NCBI GenBank assembly: GCA_013002285.1
Contig: JABDKJ010000078.1
Location: 1 to 64,000 of the forward strand
Reading direction: 5' to 3'
From: Flavobacteriales bacterium
Lineage (GTDB): Bacteria > Bacteroidota > Bacteroidia > Flavobacteriales > JABDKJ01
Length of the DNA stretch: 64,000 bases
Shown: in pieces, positions 46,589 through 55,376 of the stretch
How positions within the stretch are numbered: position 1 is the first letter of the stretch
Layout of the letters: each line of letters starts with the position of its first letter
Position numbers and translations under genes: made by a program
Notes under the pieces: model-generated
The model's input: the letters and a program-made list of their open reading frames with translations, nothing else
The model's database searches: none
What the model was told of the DNA's origin: nothing

Positions 46589-47278
46589 ATGAAAAAGCTT
46601 GTAGTTTTCTCTGGTGCAGGAATGAGTGCCGAAAGTGGTCTTAAAACTTTCCGTGATTCGGGAGGCCTATGGGAAGAATATGACATCTATAAAGTAGCGA
46701 CCCCTGAAGCTTTTGAAAAAGACCCGGAACTTGTATTGAAATTCTACAACATGAGAAGGGCTCAATTGGCAAATGCTGAACCTAATGAGGCTCATATTGG
46801 AGTTGCTAGCCTGGAGGAAAAGTATTCTGTTGATGTGGTCACTCAAAATGTTGATGATCTGCATGAAAGGGCTGGGTCAACTCGTGTCTTACATTTGCAT
46901 GGCGAATTGAGGAAAGTTAGAAGTGTTAAAAACCCTGATCTCAGAAAAGACATTGCTTATAAAGACATCAAATTAGGCGACCTCGCAGAGGATGGCGGCC
47001 AGTGGCGGCCCGATGTAGTATGGTTTGGTGAAGCTGTGCCTATGATGGACAGTGCTATCGCGAAAGTGGCTCAGGCTGATATTCTAGTGATCATCGGAAC
47101 TTCTCTTAATGTTTATCCGGCTGCAGGATTGGCAAGTGTTGCAGGACAAAACTGCAAGAAATATTTGATCGACCCCAATGCGGATGGGATCAATGTAAGC
47201 AAAGACGTATTTCTTATAAATGAAAAAGCCGGAACTGGTATGTCCCGGCTTTTAGAAATTCTTAATCGAGGTTTTTAG
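46589..47278 (+). CDS. cobB: NAD-dependent protein deacylase (sirtuin, class III-like, zinc cysteines absent)
   Basis: A 229-residue sirtuin that would remove acyl groups from lysines using NAD. NAD-binding GAGMSAESGLKTFRD, TQNVDDLHERAG (85-96) and catalytic His104 (HLHGEL) are present. Tyr53 and Arg56 in FYNMRR match the YxxR pair that favours succinyl/malonyl substrates. The region between HGEL and WFGEAVP contains no cysteine, so the four-Cys zinc site of most sirtuins is missing; I recall the same loss in other Bacteroidota homologues. The stop overlaps the PpiD-like stop by 4 bp, and the last codons contain a terminator hairpin serving that gene. Confidence 0.92.
   Translation: MKKLVVFSGAGMSAESGLKTFRDSGGLWEEYDIYKVATPEAFEKDPELVLKFYNMRRAQLANAEPNEAHIGVASLEEKYSVDVVTQNVDDLHERAGSTRVLHLHGELRKVRSVKNPDLRKDIAYKDIKLGDLAEDGGQWRPDVVWFGEAVPMMDSAIAKVAQADILVIIGTSLNVYPAAGLASVAGQNCKKYLIDPNADGINVSKDVFLINEKAGTGMSRLLEILNRGF
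47222..47253 (-). terminator. Terminator of the PpiD-like gene, embedded in cobB
   Basis: AAAAGCCGG (47224-47232) and CCGGCTTTT (47245-47253), a perfect 9-bp stem with a 12-nt loop. On the minus strand it is followed by TTTTTC, as expected for a terminator about 22 bp past the PpiD-like stop. It lies within the 3' coding part of cobB. Confidence 0.65.
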
Positions 47279-49440
47279 AATTTGTGCAGTCCATCCTCAA
47301 CTTCAAAATACTTGTTTAGAGCCCCGATCAATCTAGAAGGAACTCCATTTTGATATGAGTTTTTCGCGGTTGTTTGATAAGAGATGAAATTCTCTGATCC
47401 ATCCGCTTGTCCCGTTATGGCATCGAGTCTTACTGCAGCTACACCTTCAACACCATTTATTCTCCAGATCGTACCTTCATCAGACCCTGCTAATGTTCCA
47501 ATTACATCTGGTTCAGGGCCTAAATTTGCAATAGACGAGGTTGAAAATTTTACTTGGCTACCTTGCTTTACCTGAGTACCTTCAAGATCAGCAATATCTT
47601 CCAGGGTTTGTGCTCCTTGCCATTCTTCTTGGATAATTGCTGCCTTCTTTTCTTTCAAGACTTCTTGCTTCATAATGTCTTTGACATGAGCAAAAATTGG
47701 AGTCCCTTTTGGGATAACTTCAGTAAGCATTCCTACTAAGTATTCTGATTCAGCTTCATAAGGTTCGGAAACATTTCCTTGCTCAGTACCTTCTCTGAAA
47801 GCCCAATAAACTAGGTTTTCAGACCCAGTCACTCCAGGTAAGATTCTTGTGTTGGTTCCCATTTTAGGTGCTTCTTGAATGGCATATCCCATTTCTTCTG
47901 CTTTAGCTCTAAAGGCTTCTTCATTGCCATTTTTAGTGTCAAACATAAATCTGCTGGCCAGATCATATGCGCCATTTCTGGTATCAGTGGATGGCTTGAT
48001 CAATTTTGTGATCTGAGCATATCGAGCAGTAGGCTTTGTGGTGCTTGATTGATCGGTAATATCAATGATATGAAAGCCAAAAGAGGTTGGCACCAAAGCC
48101 ATATCTCCCTTCTTGTTAAAGAAGCAATATTCGTTAAAAGCAAAAGCCATTGTACCAGGAACAAACCAACCAAGGTCTCCACCTTTGGTTTTGGAAGGAC
48201 CATCGGACATGCTTCTTGCTATCTCATCATATTTTGACTTGTCATTTTCCAATACTTCTAGCAAACTATCTGCAAGGGTCTTCGCTTCTAGTGGTTGTCT
48301 AGTCACACTTGGGTCAGCTCTTTCTGCACCAGCGTATGCAATAAGAATATGTCTTGCTTGCACTGAGTCCGGCATTTGCACTTTGTCTGTGACCTTATAA
48401 ATATTCATTTGATCACCGACATTATTTGCGATAGGCGCAGAAACCTCTCCTTTGGAACCATTGGTCAAGAAGCTCTTTGCTTCTTCTCCTAGTCCTTTGT
48501 CTATGTACTGATCTGTCACGTTTTCATTATAATACAAATTGGTATAAGAACGAGATGCACTATTCTGAACAACGAACAATGAGTCGTTCTGTGCATTTCC
48601 AAAATCTGTTCCTACTTTTGCCAAGCTGGCACTTAGTTCAGCTTTGTCTGCTTCAGATGCTTTGGCATCGAAAGAAACGTATATAACTGACCTTCCTTCT
48701 TGTTGCTGATACTTTGATTCATCTTTATGTGCATTGAAATAGGACTTAATGTCTCCATCACTGACTTGAATAGTTGAGTCTGGAATCGTATTGTAATTCT
48801 TGAAAACAAAACTCAAGTCCATCGTAGCTTGAGCAGCATCATATTCTTCTTTTCCTTCAACACGGGTAGCATAAAGTCCTTTTTTCAATAGGGCCTCATA
48901 CTTTTCTGCTTTTCTGTTGTTAGCGATCCTAGAGAGTTCTCTTCTGTAAAGCATGTCTCCTAAGGACTGATCCTGTTGAGCCCTACTTCCAAATACCCTT
49001 GCATAAAAATCCCTCAATAGGTCCGGATTGAACACACCATTGGTTTGGAATTGTTCATTGTTCTTGAACTCATCGATCACACCAGGGCCATACATCATGT
49101 CATCAAGCTCATCTTTCGTGACTTGGATACCTGCATCATCTATCTGTCTTAAATAGACTTTTTCTCTCACAAGTTCATTCCAAGCAATACGCCTGTAATC
49201 TCTATCAGAATTGCCAGTAGCCCCATATTCTTCATATTGGGTTTTAACTTCCTGCATTCTTGAGCTGAACTCATTGATGCTGATCGAAGATCCAGCGATA
49301 TCACCTACCTCAGAGATCTGAGAACTGCTTCTTCCCAGAGAACTATTCAAGAACTCTCCTATAATAAAAGCGAAAAGCGCTCCACCAATAACTAGTATCA
49401 GTAAACCTGACCTTTTTCTAATGCTTCCAATAACTGCCAT
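47275..49440 (-). CDS. PpiD-like membrane-anchored peptidyl-prolyl isomerase/chaperone
   Basis: A 721-residue SurA/PpiD-type periplasmic folding factor. One N-terminal membrane anchor (about 12-31) is followed by a SurA-N chaperone domain. A parvulin rotamase domain occupies about 355-460 (ARHILIAYAG ... SKTKGGDLGWFVPGTMAFAF ... TSFGFHIIDI), and a second, degenerate rotamase-like region follows. It should assist folding of exported and outer-membrane proteins such as the barrels in this window. It lies 98 bp after the CNNM gene on the same strand, an order I know from other Bacteroidota. The start MAVIGSIRKRSG is unambiguous. Confidence 0.9.
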   Translation of the reverse strand: MAVIGSIRKRSGLLILVIGGALFAFIIGEFLNSSLGRSSSQISEVGDIAGSSISINEFSSRMQEVKTQYEEYGATGNSDRDYRRIAWNELVREKVYLRQIDDAGIQVTKDELDDMMYGPGVIDEFKNNEQFQTNGVFNPDLLRDFYARVFGSRAQQDQSLGDMLYRRELSRIANNRKAEKYEALLKKGLYATRVEGKEEYDAAQATMDLSFVFKNYNTIPDSTIQVSDGDIKSYFNAHKDESKYQQQEGRSVIYVSFDAKASEADKAELSASLAKVGTDFGNAQNDSLFVVQNSASRSYTNLYYNENVTDQYIDKGLGEEAKSFLTNGSKGEVSAPIANNVGDQMNIYKVTDKVQMPDSVQARHILIAYAGAERADPSVTRQPLEAKTLADSLLEVLENDKSKYDEIARSMSDGPSKTKGGDLGWFVPGTMAFAFNEYCFFNKKGDMALVPTSFGFHIIDITDQSSTTKPTARYAQITKLIKPSTDTRNGAYDLASRFMFDTKNGNEEAFRAKAEEMGYAIQEAPKMGTNTRILPGVTGSENLVYWAFREGTEQGNVSEPYEAESEYLVGMLTEVIPKGTPIFAHVKDIMKQEVLKEKKAAIIQEEWQGAQTLEDIADLEGTQVKQGSQVKFSTSSIANLGPEPDVIGTLAGSDEGTIWRINGVEGVAAVRLDAITGQADGSENFISYQTTAKNSYQNGVPSRLIGALNKYFEVEDGLHKF

Positions 49441-49538
49441 TTATGCTTAATTTTTGACTGTAAATTTTAATCAGTACGAGCCACAGGCTCAAATAGTTCG
49501 CGAATATAGTGCCTTAATTTTATATATAAAACCTGAGA

Positions 49539-50870
49539 TCAGTCCAATATGTTGAGTTTCACGGACTCTATCTTGTTGTGCCCCACCTTGATAATGCTGA
49601 ATTTGAATTTTCCGATCTCAGCAATGCTATTTTTTGGAGGAATGTCTTCGAAATGATCGATCAATAAACCTGCCAGTGTATCGTAGTCCTCCCCTTCAGG
49701 TAATCCCAATTTGTATTTCTCATTTAAATAATCGATCTCGTGTCTTGCAGAGAAATGATACTCGGTCTGTGAAGTCTGTCTCTCCAGTAATTCTTCCTGG
49801 TCATGTTCGTCTTTTATCTCGCCAAAGATCTCTTCGACTATGTCTTCAATGGTAAGCATTCCGGCTGTTCCTCCAAATTCATCTAATACCACGGCCAAGT
49901 GGCGTTTCTTTTTAATGAATTCCTTAAGTATCTGGTCTGCTGGAGTAGATTCTGCAATGAAAATGATCGGCAATAAGATCGATTTCAAGGACTCTGGCTT
50001 TCTGAATAATTCATTGCAGTGAACATATCCAATGATGTTATCGATCGAATCTCTATAGATCAAGATCTTGGAATAGCCCTTTTCAATGAAGTTTTTTCTG
50101 AGCATTTCCAGATTCTCATCCAGATCAAAAGCCAAGATCTCATTTCTTGGAACCATGCATTCCCTGGCCTTGATCTTATCAAACTCAAGTGCATTTTGAA
50201 AAAGCTGGATCTCAGTTTCCATTTCTGCCTCTTCATCTTGGATCTCTGTGAAACTCCTTAAATAATTGTTGAGATCTATTTTTCCAAAAATGGGCTGGCT
50301 GTCAGATACATCTACTTTTAAGAATGTTGTAAGAATGATCTTAGAGATCCAATTAATAACCAAGGCAGGTAGGAAAAGGGCAACATAATAAATGAAGAAT
50401 AGAAAGAAAGAAAAGAAGTTAAGTATTCTGTTTGGGTTGATCCTGAAAATGGCTTTTGGGAGGAACTCAGCAGTAATAAGCACGATCAGCGTAGAAATGA
50501 TCGTCTGTGCTAAGATCACATAGACTGGGATGTCATTGGAATCTGAAAATGCTGGGAACATTGCATTTATGATCAGCTTTCCCATATAGATACCATAAAC
50601 GACCAAACAAATGTTGTTGCCAACCAAAAGAGCAGCCACGAAGCGAGATCTGTTCTGCAGGAATAAAGAAATGATCCTACTAGAGTATTTGCCCAACTCT
50701 TTTTCCAGTTCTACCTGCAATCTGTTGGCCGAGACAAAAGCGATCTCTATCCCGGAGAAAAAAGCCGAGAACATGAGGGATCCTATGATGATCATATAGT
50801 CTGAGGGTGAACCCATGTAATTTTGCAAAAATTCAAAGATATCTATTTTATAAACCAATGCATTTTTCAT
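49539..50870 (-). CDS. CNNM/CorC (HlyC) family transporter-like protein with CBS pair
   Basis: A 443-residue membrane protein. Four helices of the CNNM/DUF21 domain occupy about 20-190, beginning FSAFFSGIEIAFVSANRL. Two CBS domains (about 220-345, ending GGTAGMLTIEDIVEEIFGEI) and a CorC_HlyC C-terminal domain follow. Family members export or regulate Mg2+ or other divalent ions; GldE, a gliding accessory protein, is a relative, and this could be its homologue. ATG 50870 is preferred; an earlier GTG at 50912 would add 14 residues. The gene is divergent from the small conserved protein. Confidence 0.87.
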   Translation of the reverse strand: MKNALVYKIDIFEFLQNYMGSPSDYMIIIGSLMFSAFFSGIEIAFVSANRLQVELEKELGKYSSRIISLFLQNRSRFVAALLVGNNICLVVYGIYMGKLIINAMFPAFSDSNDIPVYVILAQTIISTLIVLITAEFLPKAIFRINPNRILNFFSFFLFFIYYVALFLPALVINWISKIILTTFLKVDVSDSQPIFGKIDLNNYLRSFTEIQDEEAEMETEIQLFQNALEFDKIKARECMVPRNEILAFDLDENLEMLRKNFIEKGYSKILIYRDSIDNIIGYVHCNELFRKPESLKSILLPIIFIAESTPADQILKEFIKKKRHLAVVLDEFGGTAGMLTIEDIVEEIFGEIKDEHDQEELLERQTSQTEYHFSARHEIDYLNEKYKLGLPEGEDYDTLAGLLIDHFEDIPPKNSIAEIGKFKFSIIKVGHNKIESVKLNILD

Positions 50871-51025
50871 TGCAGATGGCAATACTTTATGATCGTTGAA
50901 AATTTTCTGCACAGTGCAAATAATTAGAATACAAAAGATTAGACCCTTGTTTTAGACGCTGTTGAAAAGTCCAGTGGACATGCATTGACGAATTCTTTAG
51001 TTTTAATCTCGTTTTAGAGTTGATC

Positions 51026-51262
51026 ATGAGTAGTCCAGAATTACAGGTATATTATGACAGACCATGCAGATTTAAACTTAAGTCTGGCAAAATGGTATAT
51101 GGTGTCATTTGGGTATATAGGGATCAACTAATTTTTACAAGCGTAGAATCCTACAAAAGCTTGAACAAAGAACAGATCGCTGAAGAAATGATCTCAGATC
51201 TCACACTTATTTCGAAAGAGGATATAATTGGGGCCGAGTTGATCCCTGCGATGGCTTCTTAA
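51026..51262 (+). CDS. Small conserved protein of unknown function
   Basis: A 78-residue protein starting MSSPELQVYYDRPCRF. It looks like a small beta barrel or SH3-like fold (KLKSGKMVYGVIWVYRDQLIFTS) with a final acidic segment, without signal peptide. I do not recognise a family. It starts at ATG 51026 (a TTG at 51020 is less likely). The helicase gene begins 29 bp after its stop, with its own promoter box in between. Real coding is supported by the compact fold and its position, but the function is unknown. Confidence 0.65.
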   Translation: MSSPELQVYYDRPCRFKLKSGKMVYGVIWVYRDQLIFTSVESYKSLNKEQIAEEMISDLTLISKEDIIGAELIPAMAS

Positions 51263-51278
51263 TACAGATCTGATAATG

Positions 51279-51286
51279 TAGTTTTG
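51279..51286 (+). promoter_or_regulatory. TAnnTTTG box for the Lhr-like helicase
   Basis: TAGTTTTG, an exact -7 match ending 5 nt before GTG 51292. Confidence 0.4.
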
Positions 51287-51291
51287 TTTGA

Positions 51292-53709
51292 GTGAACAAA
51301 GCTATTGACCCTATATTTTCTTGGTATAAACTTCTTGGATGGGATGTCCTTGATTTTCAGAAAGAATCTTGGACGGCCTATTTGGATGGAAAGGAGGGCC
51401 TGATCAATGCTCCTACCGGAAGCGGGAAAACATACGCAGCTATGCTGGCATGTTTGGCGAAGGCAAAAGTAAGCGATGAAAAGGCAAAGGGTGTACAATT
51501 GATCTGGATCACGCCTATACGTGCTTTGGCAAAAGAGATCTCCTTGGCGGCAACAAGGGCTGTTAATGGAATGGAAATGGAATGGACTGTTGCCGTGCGA
51601 AATGGCGATACGCCAACAGCGGAAAGGCAAAAGCAAAAGAGGAAACCTCCGAATATTTTGATCACTACTCCAGAAAGTATGCATCTTTTAATTGCTTCTA
51701 AGAATTATCCAAAATACTTCAAGGAGCTAAAACTTTGTGTCGTTGACGAATGGCACGAACTCCTTGGTTCAAAAAGGGCTGTTCAAGTTGAATTGGCCAT
51801 AAGCAGATTACGCTCAATCTCCAAATTGTTAGTATGGGGAATATCGGCAACAATTGGAAATCTAGAAGAAGCTTCGCACGTCCTTTTAGGGCCAGAAAAC
51901 AGCAAGAGCGGTGTTTCCATTAAAGCGAAGATCAAAAAGAAATATTTGGTCAAAGCCATCTATCCAAAGGAGATCGAAACATTTCCTTGGTCTGGTCATT
52001 TGGGCTTGCGACTAGCACATAAGATCATTCCGATCATTAAGAAAAGCCGCTCAACTTTGATATTCACAAATACTCGATCTCAATGTGAGATCTGGTTCCA
52101 CCACTTAATAAATGAATATCCAGAGTTTGCTGGTATTTTAGCGATGCATCATGGGTCGATGGACAGGGAGCTCAGGAACTGGGTAGAGGAGGCATTACAT
52201 AATGGAAGGCTGAAAGCGGTTGTGTGCACTTCAAGTTTAGATCTTGGAGTAGATTTCAGACCAGTTGAGGCTATCATACAGATAGGAGGAGCAAAGGGTG
52301 TAGCTAGGTTTTTTCAAAGAGCTGGACGAAGTGGACATGGACCGGGAGAAATTAGCAAGATCCATTTCCTACCCACACACAGCCTGGAATTGTTGGAAGC
52401 AGCAGCACTGAAAACAGCAATTAAGAGAGACAAGATCGAAGCCAGAGACCCATATGCAAGGTCCTTTGATGTACTTGTGCAGTATTTAGTGACGTTGGCT
52501 GTGTCAGAAGGCTTCATTCCAGAAGAGATCTTTCAAGAGATCAAGAACACATTCTCCTACTCAGATATTACAGAAGAAGAATGGAATTGGTGCTTGAGCT
52601 TTATCAAAAATGGTGGTAAGTCACTCTATGCTTATGACGAATTCAAAAAAGTAGAGAAGGTTGAAAACGGGGTGTTGAAAGTACTGGATAATCGAACTGC
52701 CAGAAGACATCGTATGAGTATAGGGACTATAGTAAGTGACTCTATGTTGGCTGTAAAATACAAGAGAGGTTCTACCCTTGGACATGTCGAAGAGTATTTC
52801 CTTTCTTCATTGAATACCGGAGATGTTTTTTGGTTTGCGGGCAGGAGCCTTGAGCTGATCAGAATAAAGGAATTGACAGCTATAGTCAAGAAGACCAACA
52901 AGAAAACTGGAAAGATACCAGCGTGGTTGGGTGGTACATTGCCATTGTCATCTATGTTAGCCGAAGTGCTCAGAGAGAAAATAGAAATGGGTAAAGAGGC
53001 CGAGCCAAAGGATGAGGAAGTGCGAATGATCAAACCCATTTTCGAAAAGCAGAAAGAGTTGAGCGAGATCCCCTCGAAAGATCAATTCCTGATCGAAAAA
53101 ATAGATACGGAAGATGGGCATCATTTATTTTTTTATCCCATTGAAGGAAAATTCGTTCATGAGGGTCTGGCCTCGCTTTTTGCATGGCGAATTGGCAGGA
53201 TCGTACCAATAAGCTTTTCGATCGCTTACAATGACTATGGCTTCGAATTACTATCTGATCAAGAGGTACCGCTGAGAAATGCGATAGAGCAAGGATTGTT
53301 CGAAACCAAAGATCTTTTCAAACACATTCAAGCAAGTGTGAACGCGAATGAAATGGCAAAGAGAAAATTCCGGGATATCGCTGGAATATCTGGATTGATC
53401 TTTAAGGGATATCCAGGCAAGGCACAGAAAGAGAGGCACTTGCGATCATCTTCTCAACTATTTTTCGAAGTATTCAAAGAACATGAGCCCGATAACCTGC
53501 TTTATCGACAAGCATATACAGAAGCGCTTGAGTTCCAGTTAGAAGAATCGAGGCTAAGGCAGGCATTGGAACGAATAAACCAACAAGAGATCATAATTAC
53601 CGAACCAGTTGGTCATACACCTTTCTGTTTTCCTATTATGGTTGACAGACTCCGCGAAAAAATGAGTTTTGAGAGCCTAGGAGCACGAATAGAAAAAATG
53701 ACCCTTTAA
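51292..53709 (+). CDS. Lhr-like DEXH helicase, ligase-associated DNA-damage-response type
   Basis: An 805-residue superfamily 2 helicase. The P-loop APTGSGKT is at 40-47, the DEXH box reads DEWH (152-155) with the subgroup-typical ELLGSKRAVQVEL after it, motif III is WGISATIGN, and motifs V-VI are in SSLDLGVDFRPVE and RFFQRAGRSGHGPG. The C-terminal winged-helix and Lhr-core regions follow. This matches the ligase-associated helicase that normally stands in an operon with an exonuclease, an ATP-dependent DNA ligase and PdeM. Here PdeM follows after one unrelated gene, and neither the exonuclease nor the ligase is present. GTG start; no ATG upstream in frame. Confidence 0.9.
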   Translation: MNKAIDPIFSWYKLLGWDVLDFQKESWTAYLDGKEGLINAPTGSGKTYAAMLACLAKAKVSDEKAKGVQLIWITPIRALAKEISLAATRAVNGMEMEWTVAVRNGDTPTAERQKQKRKPPNILITTPESMHLLIASKNYPKYFKELKLCVVDEWHELLGSKRAVQVELAISRLRSISKLLVWGISATIGNLEEASHVLLGPENSKSGVSIKAKIKKKYLVKAIYPKEIETFPWSGHLGLRLAHKIIPIIKKSRSTLIFTNTRSQCEIWFHHLINEYPEFAGILAMHHGSMDRELRNWVEEALHNGRLKAVVCTSSLDLGVDFRPVEAIIQIGGAKGVARFFQRAGRSGHGPGEISKIHFLPTHSLELLEAAALKTAIKRDKIEARDPYARSFDVLVQYLVTLAVSEGFIPEEIFQEIKNTFSYSDITEEEWNWCLSFIKNGGKSLYAYDEFKKVEKVENGVLKVLDNRTARRHRMSIGTIVSDSMLAVKYKRGSTLGHVEEYFLSSLNTGDVFWFAGRSLELIRIKELTAIVKKTNKKTGKIPAWLGGTLPLSSMLAEVLREKIEMGKEAEPKDEEVRMIKPIFEKQKELSEIPSKDQFLIEKIDTEDGHHLFFYPIEGKFVHEGLASLFAWRIGRIVPISFSIAYNDYGFELLSDQEVPLRNAIEQGLFETKDLFKHIQASVNANEMAKRKFRDIAGISGLIFKGYPGKAQKERHLRSSSQLFFEVFKEHEPDNLLYRQAYTEALEFQLEESRLRQALERINQQEIIITEPVGHTPFCFPIMVDRLREKMSFESLGARIEKMTL

Positions 53710-53862
53710 ACACACAATAAGCTTTGGACTACTTCGTTATCATATTGGCAAACGACACTGGAAACTGGCAAGAAAGTGGTCTATGAAGTTCACTATTGTT
53801 AAGGTGGATCAGATAGGCCATATTCAGTGAAGTAAATTTTGAAATCAATTAATTATTTAGAG

Positions 53863-54321
53863 ATGAGGAGTCTGGCATGTATAGTGATAGTATTGTTATT
53901 CGCACAATTTTCAGAAGCGAAAAATTTCGATAAAATAAATATTAATGGAAATTTCATTGTGATCGATGGAGACCATTTTGATTCACGTTTAGAACTCAGA
54001 AATGAGTACGGAGCGGTGAAAGAGATCCCGATAAAAAAGAACGGTAATTTTTCTTTTGAGGCGGAAAAGAACAAGAATTATGTTCTGAGCTTTATTAAGG
54101 AAGGATACATTAACAAGGAAGTGATCATAGACACACATTTTGACGGTGACTTGAAGCTAGGAAATGTAGTTTTTGCAGTGAAATTATTTCCACAAGCATC
54201 TGACTCTGCAGAGCTCATTTATAATGAGCCCGTAGGTGCAATTAGATTTGTAAGTGGTACAGAGTTTGTGGTTGAATATAATTACAGCGTGGCACTTTTG
54301 CCCGCACGAATGAACTTTTAA
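53863..54321 (+). CDS. Small secreted protein of unknown function
   Basis: A 152-residue protein with a good signal peptide (MRSLACIVIVLLFAQFSEA). The mature part resembles a single beta-sandwich of the carboxypeptidase-regulatory-like kind, with a GNFSFEAEKNKNYVLSFIKEGY pattern split over strands. No motif tells its function. ATG 53863 is chosen over TTG 53839, which belongs to a TTTTG sequence. It separates the Lhr-like helicase from PdeM but seems unrelated to them, and it is closed by a strong terminator. Confidence 0.65.
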   Translation: MRSLACIVIVLLFAQFSEAKNFDKININGNFIVIDGDHFDSRLELRNEYGAVKEIPIKKNGNFSFEAEKNKNYVLSFIKEGYINKEVIIDTHFDGDLKLGNVVFAVKLFPQASDSAELIYNEPVGAIRFVSGTEFVVEYNYSVALLPARMNF

Positions 54322-54380
54322 GAATTCATAGTAGTTTGGTTTAGTTTTTTCATAACTTTTGTTTTGGTTAAGGTTAGTTT

Positions 54381-54415
54381 AAGGGCCCCTCGAGCGAGAG
54401 GGGCCCTTTTCTTTT
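54381..54415 (+). terminator. Strong rho-independent terminator
   Basis: A perfect 11-bp stem AAGGGCCCCTC (54381-54391) / GAGGGGCCCTT (54398-54408) with loop GAGCGA, then a T-rich run. It ends the secreted-protein transcript and lies immediately before the PdeM promoter box. Confidence 0.9.
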
Positions 54416-54423
54416 TAGCTTTG
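54416..54423 (+). promoter_or_regulatory. TAnnTTTG box for the PdeM-like gene
   Basis: TAGCTTTG, an exact -7 match starting directly after the terminator T-run and ending 5 nt before ATG 54429. The -33 region would fall in the terminator hairpin. Confidence 0.45.
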
Positions 54424-54428
54424 TGAGG

Positions 54429-55106
54429 ATGCTTAAAGAGTCAGAGAAATATGACATTCAAGGTGTGGAATGGGAATTCTTTGGAAAAAAATATATTTGG
54501 ATCAAAAGCACACTTACCGTCATTCTTTCAGACCTGCATTTGGGAAAAACCTATCACTTCCGAAAGAATGGATTTGCTGTTCCAAAAGATCTTGCGGCTA
54601 AAAACATACGCCAATTACATGAGATCATAGAAAAGCATCATCCTAGAGAACTTTTGATCCTAGGAGACCTGTTCCACAGCGATCATAATGCAGAATGGGA
54701 GGACTTTAAAGCGCTCAGGTATCATTATTCAAATACTGACTTCGTGCTTGTTCGTGGCAACCATGATACCTTTCCTGAAGAAGAGTATAAGAAGGCGAAC
54801 ATGGCTGTTTATGATGAATTAGATAGGGGCCAAGTGTTGTTCTCGCATGAACCAATTGATACGGAGCAATTTAACGTCTATGGACATATTCATCCAGCGG
54901 TTCGCCTTAGGGGATTTGCCCTGAAAAGCCTTAGGCTACCTTGTTTTTATATCTCTAAGAATGAAATAATATTGCCTGCATTTGGTGCTTTTACAGGAAC
55001 ACATGTGCTTAAAGCAAACAGCAGGTCAAAGGTATTTGCCATTGCCGAAGGCAAGATCTTCCAACCAAAACCCCGTTCTGAGAAAAAGGTGAATGCTAGT
55101 CAATGA
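54429..55106 (+). CDS. PdeM-like metallophosphoesterase (ligase-associated DNA-damage response)
   Basis: A 225-residue calcineurin-fold phosphoesterase/nuclease. Metal ligands appear in order: SDLHLGK, GDLFHS, RGNHDT, FSHEP and YGHIHP. Its length and the typical N-terminal IWIKSTLTVILSDLHLGK match PdeM of the helicase-ligase-exonuclease system. It is expected to act on damaged DNA ends together with the Lhr-like helicase about 700 bp upstream. GTG 54423 is an alternative start but lies in the promoter box, so I chose ATG 54429. Confidence 0.88.
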   Translation: MLKESEKYDIQGVEWEFFGKKYIWIKSTLTVILSDLHLGKTYHFRKNGFAVPKDLAAKNIRQLHEIIEKHHPRELLILGDLFHSDHNAEWEDFKALRYHYSNTDFVLVRGNHDTFPEEEYKKANMAVYDELDRGQVLFSHEPIDTEQFNVYGHIHPAVRLRGFALKSLRLPCFYISKNEIILPAFGAFTGTHVLKANSRSKVFAIAEGKIFQPKPRSEKKVNASQ

Positions 55107-55161
55107 GGTGGTTACTCTGAACGAAAAATTTAATTACTTTGCGCTTCTGAATTACTAAAAT

Positions 55162-55235
55162 GGGGCTATAGCTCAGCTGGCTAGAGTGCTTGACTGGCAG
55201 TCAAGAGGTCGGGGGTTCGACTCCCCCTAGCTCCA
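55162..55235 (+). tRNA. tRNA-Ala (GGC anticodon)
   Basis: A 74-nt cloverleaf. The acceptor stem GGGGCTA/TAGCTCC includes the G3-U70 pair that marks tRNA-Ala. The anticodon stem CTTGA/TCAAG encloses loop CTGGCAG (anticodon GGC). The T stem is complete and the discriminator base is A. CCA is not encoded. A TTACTTTG sequence (55134-55141, one mismatch to TAnnTTTG) is a possible promoter box. Confidence 0.97.
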
Positions 55236-55376
55236 CTTACCACCCTACTTATCAATAGTTTATATTAAATGTTATTGTTGAAAACACAACTTTTGACCAT
55301 ATAAATGCGTTATAGATAAAGAGTAACTTATACTCGGATCTCTTGAAACCAGATCTTAATTTAAAACCTGCATTTG

